A stretch of DNA of 64,000 bases from Nitrospirae bacterium MYbin3 (GTDB lineage: Bacteria; Nitrospirota; Thermodesulfovibrionia; Thermodesulfovibrionales; Dissulfurispiraceae): positions 119,081 through 183,080 of the forward strand of contig PEAD01000003.1 in assembly GCA_002753335.1 (NCBI GenBank). The letters are read 5' to 3'. The notes beneath the pieces are model-generated. The model made no database searches. It had not been told where the DNA came from and was given only the letters and a program-made list of their open reading frames with translations. Below, piece after piece: positions 57,543 to 64,000 of the stretch. Numbering within the stretch: position 1 is the first letter of the stretch; each line of letters starts with the position of its first letter. The position numbers and the translations under genes were made by a program.

Positions 57543-58746
57543 CTCTTTCACGAAAGACCTTTCGGCGCAGCAGCGCATCGAGATTGATGCCTGCACACAG
57601 TGCGGCGAATGCCTGAAATGCTGCCCTGTTCAGGAGGTTACCGGCAAACCAAAAATATCACCTCCCGAAAAAATGCGCATGTTCAGAGAGTTTATCAAAG
57701 CCACAGATGGCATGAAATCAAGGCTTTTCGGGCAGTCGGAGATTGATAAAGAACTTCTTGAGGATTTTACCAAAGCTGTTTATGAATGCACAGTCTGCGG
57801 AGCCTGCGGCGAAGCCTGCACTGTTGGAATACACACGCAGAGGCTCTGGCCGATGCTGCGCAGGGAAATGGTCAAGAGGGGTTTGGGGCCGCTAGGTGTT
57901 CAGACAAAGATGCAGGAGGTCATAACGAACACAGGCAACCCGTACAACAAGCCTGCTTCTGAGCGCTTCAGTCCTTGGTTTCCTGCGCATGTTAGCGTTG
58001 AGGAAAAAGCGGAGATAGCCTACTACGCAGGATGCACAGGTGTTTATGAGGCGCAGCCTATGGTCAAAGGAGATGTGCTGATCTTAGGCGCATCGGGCGT
58101 TCCGTTTACAATGCTGCCACCTGAAGATGAGGTCTGCTGCGGCTTTCCGTTGTTTATCACCGGCCAGCACGATATGCTGGAAGGACTTGTGAAAAGGCTC
58201 GTTGACGCTTACGCTGTGAGAGGAGTGAAGACACTGGTCTGCTCCTGCCCCTGCTGCGTGAATATCATGGCGAGGGACTGGCCTGCTTTTTACGGCAAGG
58301 AACTGCCTTTCAAAATACGCCACATATCACAGTTTACTATTGATGCGCTGAATAGCGGCGCATTGCGCTTTAAGAGAGAGTTGAACGAGCGCCTAATTTA
58401 CCATGACCCTTGCTATCTCTCCAGAGGTGTCGGAGTCATAGAAGAACCGAGGTCTGTGCTGCGGAGCATCCCGGGGGTTGAGCTTGTTGAGTTCGAGCGC
58501 CATGGCATGGATTCAAGGTGCTGCGGCTCCGGAGGCGCGGCAAGAAAGGTCTTTCATGACAACGCCATAGCCATGGGAAGGCTTGCAATAGATGAGGCTG
58601 TGGCAAAAAAGGCTGACAGGCTTATACTTGCATGTCCTGCCTGCTATGCTAAAGTTAATGAAGCTATGTCTGACCACGATAAAAAGATAAAGATCACTGA
58701 TATAATGGAACTTGCAGCAGAAATGATTGATTGCGGGGAGAGATGA
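57526..58746 (+). CDS. HdrD-like disulfide reductase subunit
   Basis: A 406-residue Fe-S protein. Two [4Fe-4S] sites: C23-x2-C26-x2-C29-x3-C33 and C88-x2-C91-x2-C94-x3-C98. Two complete CCG domains follow: C170-x33-C204-C205-G-x34-C241-x2-C244 and C296-x35-C332-C333-G-x35-C370-x2-C373. Two intact CCG sites mark the catalytic subunit HdrD/HdrB, which holds the non-cubane cluster that reduces CoM-S-S-CoB; DsrK, GlpC and GlcF relatives are alternatives, but length and the HdrE neighbour favour HdrD. The gene runs straight into cysteate synthase with a four-base overlap, linking it to CoM. Confidence 0.86.
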   Translation: MMKKNNSFTKDLSAQQRIEIDACTQCGECLKCCPVQEVTGKPKISPPEKMRMFREFIKATDGMKSRLFGQSEIDKELLEDFTKAVYECTVCGACGEACTVGIHTQRLWPMLRREMVKRGLGPLGVQTKMQEVITNTGNPYNKPASERFSPWFPAHVSVEEKAEIAYYAGCTGVYEAQPMVKGDVLILGASGVPFTMLPPEDEVCCGFPLFITGQHDMLEGLVKRLVDAYAVRGVKTLVCSCPCCVNIMARDWPAFYGKELPFKIRHISQFTIDALNSGALRFKRELNERLIYHDPCYLSRGVGVIEEPRSVLRSIPGVELVEFERHGMDSRCCGSGGAARKVFHDNAIAMGRLAIDEAVAKKADRLILACPACYAKVNEAMSDHDKKIKITDIMELAAEMIDCGER

Positions 58747-60005
58747 GCCATTTCAACATAAGATGCAGAGCGTGCGGAAAGAGTTTAGAACATGTTTACT
58801 GCGCTTTTTGCGAACACTGCAAAGATGCTCTTCTCGTAACCGAATACCACGACAAACTATTTTCCGAAAAAGATTCAGCCGGTATCTGGAAATACAACTG
58901 GCTTCCTGTGCATTTATCCAGCTTTGAACAACCCGGTCCGGTGGTTTATAAATCAGAAGAGCTTGCGGACGAACTCGAACTGAGAAATCTTTATATAGTC
59001 TTCAACGGGTATTGGCCCGAAAGAGGTGCGTTTATAGAAACCTGCACCTTCAAGGAATTTGAGGCTGCTGTGGTTTTGCAGAACGCAATCGACAACGGAA
59101 TCGAAGGCCTGACAGTGGCGTCTGCCGGAAACACCGCAAGGGCATTTGCTCATCTCTCTTCAATCTCAGGCTTCCCTGTTCTTATAGTAGTGCCGAGGAT
59201 GTGCCTTTCTGAAATGTGGTATCTCGAAAGCCATACGGGGATTTCTACTTTTGTTGTGGGTGACGGCGACTATTCTAATGCTATAGATGTGGCAAAGAGG
59301 ATTGCTATGGCATCTGGTATGCCGTTTGAAGGAGGCACCAAGAATATTGCCAAGAGGGACGGGCTTGGCATTGTGATGCTTGAGGCTGTATCGAAAATAG
59401 GCAGGCTTCCGGACCACTATTTTCAGGCTGTCGGTAGCGGAGCCGGAGCTGTCGGCGTATGGGAAATGTGCGAAAGGTTTTTGAGGGACGGACGCTTCGG
59501 TTCCAGTTTTCCGCAGATGCATCTTGCCCAAAACGCGCCTTTTGCTCCTATGGTCAAGGCTTGGCTGAAGGGCAGCCGCAGTCTGTTTGCAGAAGATTTA
59601 AGACCTGAACTTATAGGCGAAATTTCTACAAGGGTTCTTTCAAGCAGGTATCCCGCCTACAGCGTTAAGGGCGGTGTTTATGACGCGCTTACCGCGACAA
59701 ACGGAATGACCTACGGTATAAGGAACGAGGATGTATTTGTTGCACAGAATATATTTCACGCTGCCGAGGGGATAGATGTTGTGCCTGCCGCAGGCGTTGC
59801 TGTCGCAGCGCTGATGAGCGCAGTGAATTCTGGAGCTGTTCGCAAAAACGATACTATCCTGCTTAATATAACCGGCGGCGGAGAGAAGCATTTCAAAGAC
59901 AAGAACAAGGCCCATATGCTCTCCGAGCCTGTTTTCGTGTCAAAAGACATTACCGATGATGATATGGAGAAACTGCTATGCGATACCCTGAAAAAGAACT
60001 CATAG
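58743..60005 (+). CDS. Cysteate synthase (threonine-synthase-like PLP enzyme)
   Basis: A 420-residue protein. ATG 58743 overlaps the HdrD-like stop (ATGA) and follows GGGGAGAG. An N-terminal zinc ribbon (C8-x2-C11, C20-x2-C23-x2-C26) precedes a threonine-synthase fold. The PLP Lys is K104 in ETCTFKEFE, after the NGYWPERGA motif that marks cysteate synthase; SAGNTARAF (127-135) and GGTKNIAKRDGLG (197-209) also follow that subfamily. The enzyme makes L-cysteate from phosphoserine and sulfite in Methanosarcinales, the first step of their CoM route. The next gene encodes the later CoM step. A generic threonine synthase is the alternative but fits poorly. Confidence 0.87.
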   Translation: MSHFNIRCRACGKSLEHVYCAFCEHCKDALLVTEYHDKLFSEKDSAGIWKYNWLPVHLSSFEQPGPVVYKSEELADELELRNLYIVFNGYWPERGAFIETCTFKEFEAAVVLQNAIDNGIEGLTVASAGNTARAFAHLSSISGFPVLIVVPRMCLSEMWYLESHTGISTFVVGDGDYSNAIDVAKRIAMASGMPFEGGTKNIAKRDGLGIVMLEAVSKIGRLPDHYFQAVGSGAGAVGVWEMCERFLRDGRFGSSFPQMHLAQNAPFAPMVKAWLKGSRSLFAEDLRPELIGEISTRVLSSRYPAYSVKGGVYDALTATNGMTYGIRNEDVFVAQNIFHAAEGIDVVPAAGVAVAALMSAVNSGAVRKNDTILLNITGGGEKHFKDKNKAHMLSEPVFVSKDITDDDMEKLLCDTLKKNS

Positions 60006-61120
60006 GCATTCTTCAGGCGGCAGGCGTTGATTTCACCTGCTCGCTTCCGTGCGAGAAGATCAAGATTCTACTCGAAATGATTCAGGATAATTTTACCCAT
60101 ATCCCTCTTACGAGAGAAGAGGAGGGGGTGGGGATATGCGCTGGGGCTGCTCTTTCTGGACGTAAACCCGCAATGTTTGTGCAGAGTTCGGGCATCGGCA
60201 ATATGATCAATGCCTTGCTTTCGTTGACCGGATTTTATGAGCTGCCGCTTGCTATCTTTGTAAGCCAGCGCGGCATTTATAAAGAAAAGATAGCTGCCCA
60301 GTTTCCGATGGGAAGGAATCTAACAGGGATTTTAGAGGGAGCGAAAATAGGTTATACGCTTATTCACAGGCGTGTGGATTTCAAAGTCATAAAGAGAAAA
60401 CTGGACTCGATTTATAAGTTCGGAAAGATTCATGTTTTTTTAATTAGTCCTGCCGTATGGGAAAATTCTGAGGCGATAAGCAAAGGCATATCGGTTCAGC
60501 CGCATGAGAGAAGAACAGGCTTGGACAGTTTTCCCTGCACGCTGCATCCTGTTTCTCCGCCTGCCTTTACGCGTTATGAACTGCTTGGGGGCATAGCTCC
60601 ATTTCTGTCTTCAAAAGTTGTTGTATGCAACTTGGGTTTTCCTGCAAAGGAAGTTTATGAGATTAAGCATCAGCCGTCTAATTTTTATATGCTCGGCAGC
60701 ATGGGGCTTGCGACCTCGATCGGCCTCGGCATAAGTCTGACAACAAAAAGAGAAGTTGTGGTTATAGATGGCGACGGCAGTATCCTTATGAACCCAGGAG
60801 GATTGGCAACCGCAGCTTACAGCAATCCCCAAAACCTTACTATTATTGCGATCGACAACGGGGCTTACGGTTCAACCGGAAGCCAGCCTACGCTTGCCGG
60901 TTCATGCGTTGACTTGGAGCTTCTGGCTAAAGGCTTTGGGATAAGCAACACCATAAAAGTTTCTAAAATGAAGCAGCTCTCTGATGCTCTGAAAAAACAT
61001 AAGCACGGGCTGTTTTTTGTCCATGCCCTCGCTATTCCGGGCAACCGTGATGTTCCGAATATACCTATAACTCACATCGAGATCAAAAAATCAGTCCAGA
61101 AATTTCTGAGTAAAAAGTAA
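59978..61120 (+). CDS. Fused sulfopyruvate decarboxylase (ComDE)
   Basis: A 380-residue TPP enzyme whose start overlaps cysteate synthase by 28 bases. The N-half (1-160) matches ComD: SLPCEKIK, PLTREEEGVGICAGAALSG with the catalytic Glu near 47-49, QSSGIGNMINAL and AAQFPMGR. The C-half (190-375) matches ComE with the TPP motif GDGS (265-268) to N294, MGLATSIGLGIS and NGAYGSTGSQ. It decarboxylates sulfopyruvate to sulfoacetaldehyde in CoM synthesis. In Methanocaldococcus the halves are separate; here they are one chain, as in Methanosarcina. Phosphonopyruvate decarboxylase is the nearest alternative, but no phosphonate genes are near and cysteate synthase is. Confidence 0.87.
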   Translation: MRYPEKELIGILQAAGVDFTCSLPCEKIKILLEMIQDNFTHIPLTREEEGVGICAGAALSGRKPAMFVQSSGIGNMINALLSLTGFYELPLAIFVSQRGIYKEKIAAQFPMGRNLTGILEGAKIGYTLIHRRVDFKVIKRKLDSIYKFGKIHVFLISPAVWENSEAISKGISVQPHERRTGLDSFPCTLHPVSPPAFTRYELLGGIAPFLSSKVVVCNLGFPAKEVYEIKHQPSNFYMLGSMGLATSIGLGISLTTKREVVVIDGDGSILMNPGGLATAAYSNPQNLTIIAIDNGAYGSTGSQPTLAGSCVDLELLAKGFGISNTIKVSKMKQLSDALKKHKHGLFFVHALAIPGNRDVPNIPITHIEIKKSVQKFLSKK

Positions 61121-61165
61121 CGGCTTCGTTGAATAGATTCTTTTTTGCATGTTAGTATTAAGCAA

Positions 61166-61864
61166 ATGCGTATAACTCTTATAATTGCTTTGTTGCTTCT
61201 AGGTTTCTCCACGGTCAGCGGCGAGATATTTAAATACCAGTCTGACGAGGGAGTTGCATATTTTACCAATGCTGCAGTGGGAAACAAGGACAGGCCTGCT
61301 GCCGGAGAGTCCAAGTCCTCGGCCGTAAGGATTAACCCCAAACAGTATGCGGCTTTAAACAAAAGTTTTTTTCATGACATAGCGGAAGAGAAGGCACGGG
61401 AGCATAATATTGATCCTGAACTGGTTAAGGCTGTGATAAAGGCAGAATCCAACTGGAATCCTGTTGCGGTGTCGAGGAAAGGCGCGCGCGGTCTTATGCA
61501 GCTGATGCCTTCAACAGCGGCTGATTTAGGTGTTTTAAATTCTTTTAATCCTGAAGAGAATATAGACGGCGGTATAAGGTATCTGAAGTATCTGCTTGAA
61601 CGCTTCAACGGCAACCTTATGCTTGCGCTTGCAGCTTATAATGCCGGGCCTAATCTTGTTGACAGGATAAAGAGCGTTCCGGCAATACCAGAAACAGTTT
61701 CTTATGTTCGGCGGATTATCAGGGATTATTCTGGCAGCGGTTATGGCAGCCGGTCTGCTATGACTGCGGTGAAAGGCTCTAACGGAGACAGGATACACAA
61801 GATAGTCAACAAAGACGGAACGATACTTCTCACAAATACATACGCAGGAAAGCAAGAACTCTAA
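61166..61864 (+). CDS. Lytic transglycosylase (SLT domain)
   Basis: A 232-residue exported protein. ATG 61166 gives a signal peptide (MRITLIIALLLLGFSTVSG); the TTG at 61145 is the longer option. A short DUF4124-like segment (IFKYQSDEGVAYFTN) precedes the SLT domain (about 80-190) with catalytic Glu in KAVIKAESNWNP, GARGLMQLMPSTA, ENIDGGIRYL and LALAAYNAGP. It cleaves peptidoglycan strands in the periplasm. nadA begins two bases after its stop. Confidence 0.92.
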   Translation: MRITLIIALLLLGFSTVSGEIFKYQSDEGVAYFTNAAVGNKDRPAAGESKSSAVRINPKQYAALNKSFFHDIAEEKAREHNIDPELVKAVIKAESNWNPVAVSRKGARGLMQLMPSTAADLGVLNSFNPEENIDGGIRYLKYLLERFNGNLMLALAAYNAGPNLVDRIKSVPAIPETVSYVRRIIRDYSGSGYGSRSAMTAVKGSNGDRIHKIVNKDGTILLTNTYAGKQEL

Positions 61865-61865
61865 G

Positions 61866-62852
61866 ATGCCTGTTGATCAGCAGTCTATTGTTGATGAGAT
61901 ACTGAGGCTCAAGAGCGAAAGAAACGCCGTAATCATTGCCCACAACTACCAGCGCGACGAAGTTCAGGACATTGCCGACCATACAGGCGATTCCCTTGAG
62001 CTGTCACGCATTGCCTCCGAAATCGACTGCTCTGTCATAGTTTTTTGCGGAGTGCATTTTATGGCAGAGAGCGCTTCAATATTATCACCGCAAAAAACGG
62101 TTCTTTTGCCTGAGTTGACTGCCGGATGTCCTATGGCGGACATGGTTCAGGTTAAGGGCATGCGTGAGGTGAAGAAAACATTTCAGGGTTATGAGGCGCA
62201 GCCTGTGTTTGCTTTTTCTCACGAGTTTTCCCTTTTGGATATGAAGGCTGAACACCCGGGAGTTCCTGTTGTAGCGTATGTGAACACAACCGCTGAGGTG
62301 AAGGCTCACAGCGATATCTGCTGCACCTCTGCGAATGTGGTTAAGATTATAGAATCGCTGCCGGGTGATACCGTAATCTGCATACCTGATAAAAACCTTT
62401 CTGCATGGGCCGCTAAAAACACTAAAAAGAAAGTTATCGCATGGGACGGTTTCTGCCATGTGCATGACCGCATTACGGTCAAGGATGTTGAGAAAGCTAG
62501 AGCCGAACATCCAGACGCGCTTTTGATGGCGCATCCTGAATGCAGGATAGAAGTGCTTGAAGCTGCGGACCATGTTACAAGCACTTCAGGTATGCTCAGA
62601 TTTGCGAAGGTATCCGATGCAAAAGAGTTTGTGGTCGGAACAGAAGTTGGGTTGATGCACCGGTTGAGAAAAGAAAATCCGGACAAGATTTTTCATGCCC
62701 TAAGAAACGATATGGTCTGTCCAAATATGAAAAAGACTACATTGAACAGCATCTATCTTGCGCTTAAAGAGATGAATCCGGTTGTTAAAGTTCCGGAAGA
62801 TATAAGAGTTCAGGCAAAGAAGTCTCTCGACAGGATGCTGGCAGTCAAGTAG
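61866..62852 (+). CDS. nadA: Quinolinate synthase
   Basis: A 328-residue protein with HNYQRDEVQDIADHTGDSLELSR at the start. The three [4Fe-4S] Cys are in VFCGVHFMAE, SDICCTSANVV and HPECRIEV; GTEVGLMHRL and DMVCPNMKKTTL also match. It condenses iminoaspartate with dihydroxyacetone phosphate to quinolinate for NAD synthesis. The oxygen-sensitive cluster suits an anaerobe. nadB and nadC are not in the window. Confidence 0.97.
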   Translation: MPVDQQSIVDEILRLKSERNAVIIAHNYQRDEVQDIADHTGDSLELSRIASEIDCSVIVFCGVHFMAESASILSPQKTVLLPELTAGCPMADMVQVKGMREVKKTFQGYEAQPVFAFSHEFSLLDMKAEHPGVPVVAYVNTTAEVKAHSDICCTSANVVKIIESLPGDTVICIPDKNLSAWAAKNTKKKVIAWDGFCHVHDRITVKDVEKARAEHPDALLMAHPECRIEVLEAADHVTSTSGMLRFAKVSDAKEFVVGTEVGLMHRLRKENPDKIFHALRNDMVCPNMKKTTLNSIYLALKEMNPVVKVPEDIRVQAKKSLDRMLAVK

Positions 62853-63979
62853 TGTCTTTTCTCTCCGAAAAAATTCTTCAAAAAATAAAAAGCAGCGGGC
62901 CGATAAGTTTCGAGTCGTTTATGGAAATGGCGCTATATTATCCTGAGCTTGGCTACTATTCAAGGCCTGGGGCTGTAGTAGGTCGGTCAGGCGATTTTTA
63001 TACATCTGCACATCTGCACAAACTTTTTGGAGCAATGCTCGGAAAACAGATGATAGAAATGTGGATACATCTGGGGCAGCCCAAAATTTTTAACATAGTC
63101 GAGATGGGCGCGGGCATGGGTCTTTTGGCAAAGGACATGCTCGATTATCTTAAGGCTCACGAAATCTTTGACCGTCTGAAATACAGCATAGTAGAGATTA
63201 GCCCTACTTTAAGACAAAAACAGGCAGAGACTCTTGCTGAATATCAGGATAAGATTCTATGGTTTGACCGTATCGAATCGCTGCATGATTTTGAAGGCTG
63301 TCTGTTTTCGAATGAACTGCTTGATGCCTTTCCTGTTAGGCTTGTTCAGATGGATGATGGTGTATTCAAGGAGGTAATGGTTTCTGAAGAAGGTGGAACT
63401 TTTCGCGAAACCCTTGCTCCCTGCGATGATGATACTCAGAAATATATAGACAGATTTTTTTTGCAGGATGGAGAAACCTTCCATGATGGCTACAGGACAG
63501 AAATCAACCTGGGTGTGAAAGAATGGCTCGAAACCTTGAGCAGAAAGCTTTTGCGAGGTTTCGTGATGACTATAGATTACGGTTATCCGGTTTGGGACTA
63601 TTACAGTCAGCGACGCAACAGAGGAACGCTTCTCTGCTATCACAGGCACAGGGTCAATGAAAAACCTTATCAGAATATAGGGGAGCAGGACATCACCGCG
63701 CATATCAATTTCTCTTCGTTAAAGGTCTGGGGTGAAGCTCTGGAATTGAAGACTATCGGTTTTTGTCCTCAGGGCACCTATCTCGTCTCTCTCGGACTGG
63801 ATGAGGCTATAAAGGAATTTTACGGAGAAGAGCCTGCAACCGGACTGCTTTTGAATCTGAAAGCTCTTATTTTGCCTGAAGGAATGGGTATGAGTCATAA
63901 AGTGATGATTCAGTATAAGGGTGAGAGGATACCGCCTCTAAGGGGCTTTTCTTTTCGCAACGAAGCAGACAGGCTTTAG
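62852..63979 (+). CDS. MidA/NDUFAF7-type SAM-dependent methyltransferase
   Basis: A 375-residue protein from GTG 62852, which shares one base with the nadA stop. It matches the DUF185/COG1565 family: ISFESFMEMALYYPELGYYSR, GRSGDFYTSAHLHKLFG, VEMGAGMGLLAKDML (SAM loop), FSNELLDAFPV, TIDYGY and RGTLLCYHRHRVNE. The human relative NDUFAF7 methylates an arginine in complex I. The bacterial substrate is uncertain. It runs close to the window end and is complete. Confidence 0.9.
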   Translation: MSFLSEKILQKIKSSGPISFESFMEMALYYPELGYYSRPGAVVGRSGDFYTSAHLHKLFGAMLGKQMIEMWIHLGQPKIFNIVEMGAGMGLLAKDMLDYLKAHEIFDRLKYSIVEISPTLRQKQAETLAEYQDKILWFDRIESLHDFEGCLFSNELLDAFPVRLVQMDDGVFKEVMVSEEGGTFRETLAPCDDDTQKYIDRFFLQDGETFHDGYRTEINLGVKEWLETLSRKLLRGFVMTIDYGYPVWDYYSQRRNRGTLLCYHRHRVNEKPYQNIGEQDITAHINFSSLKVWGEALELKTIGFCPQGTYLVSLGLDEAIKEFYGEEPATGLLLNLKALILPEGMGMSHKVMIQYKGERIPPLRGFSFRNEADRL

Positions 63980-64000
63980 CATTTTATCAAAAAAAAAGAG

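Noticed and set aside
58743..60005. Housekeeping threonine synthase (thrC)
   Set aside because: The PLP-lysine context and NGYWPERGA and KNIAKRDGLG motifs fit cysteate synthase, and the ComDE neighbour explains it better.
49000..61120. Cobalamin or SAM riboswitch for the corrinoid operon
   Set aside because: No B12-box-like or SAM-aptamer-like sequence was seen in any gap; only unclassified hairpins were found.
59978..61120. Phosphonopyruvate decarboxylase or acetolactate synthase
   Set aside because: It is shorter than acetolactate synthase, no phosphonate genes are near, and the N-half matches ComD closely; some doubt remains.

Overview
The window looks like chromosome of an anaerobic or facultatively anaerobic Gram-negative bacterium. 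Housekeeping genes are bacterial: the HrcA/CIRCE-controlled hrcA-grpE-dnaK-dnaJ-rsmE block, rplU-rpmA-obgE-proB, typA, pgi and nadA. An outer membrane is implied by a YjbH-type beta-barrel protein, a periplasmic L,D-transpeptidase and a lytic transglycosylase. The dense sensor-kinase complement, the PAS domains with cysteine clusters and the corrinoid/Fe-S methyl-transfer genes resemble Nitrospirota or Desulfobacterota lineages. That placement is inference; no rRNA is present to fix it.

Layout. 1-1014: 3' end of a TMTC-like membrane protein with TPRs. 1129-21914: a signalling island on the + strand. It holds four hybrid histidine kinases, one HWE-type kinase, one chemoreceptor, a PhnD-like periplasmic binding protein next to a kinase, a PAS/LuxR regulator, a giant pseudokinase-STAND-GAF-PAS-LuxR protein carrying a 9-bp tandem repeat, and an HU protein. 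22018-22311: an inverted repeat and an internally deleted AAA_14/DUF4143 ATPase. 22313-29186: a TIM-barrel protein, an FmdB-type zinc ribbon protein, rplU-rpmA-obgE-proB, and a kinase/response-regulator pair. 29200-36675 (minus): rsmE-dnaJ-dnaK-grpE-hrcA with promoter and CIRCE, then spermidine synthase and an ornithine-decarboxylase-like enzyme. 36803-43641: a radical SAM protein, tRNA-Thr(CGT), an HD-GYP regulator broken by an in-frame stop, two ATP-synthase accessory membrane proteins, pgi and typA. 43690-48844: envelope and exopolysaccharide-type genes (YjbE-like, YjbH-like, L,D-transpeptidase).

The most notable part is a compact + strand cluster at about 49.0-61.1 kb. It encodes two zinc MtaA-type methyltransferases, an MtrH-type methyltransferase, a corrinoid protein, a RACo-type corrinoid activator, a QueG-like Fe-S protein, a four-cysteine small protein, and an HdrE/HdrD-like membrane disulfide reductase. 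Two genes matching the Methanosarcinales route to coenzyme M follow: cysteate synthase and a fused sulfopyruvate decarboxylase (ComDE). In effect this is a bacterial locus for making CoM next to enzymes able to methylate a thiol, move methyl groups to or from a tetrahydrofolate-type carrier, and reduce or form disulfides with the membrane quinone pool. No methyl-CoM reductase gene is visible here. A soluble MtrH/corrinoid/MtaA route joined to HdrDE is proposed as a candidate undescribed CoM-dependent C1 pathway; ordinary O-demethylation to THF is the main alternative.

The window ends with a lytic transglycosylase, nadA and a MidA/NDUFAF7-type methyltransferase. No CRISPR array, complete insertion sequence or prophage was seen.
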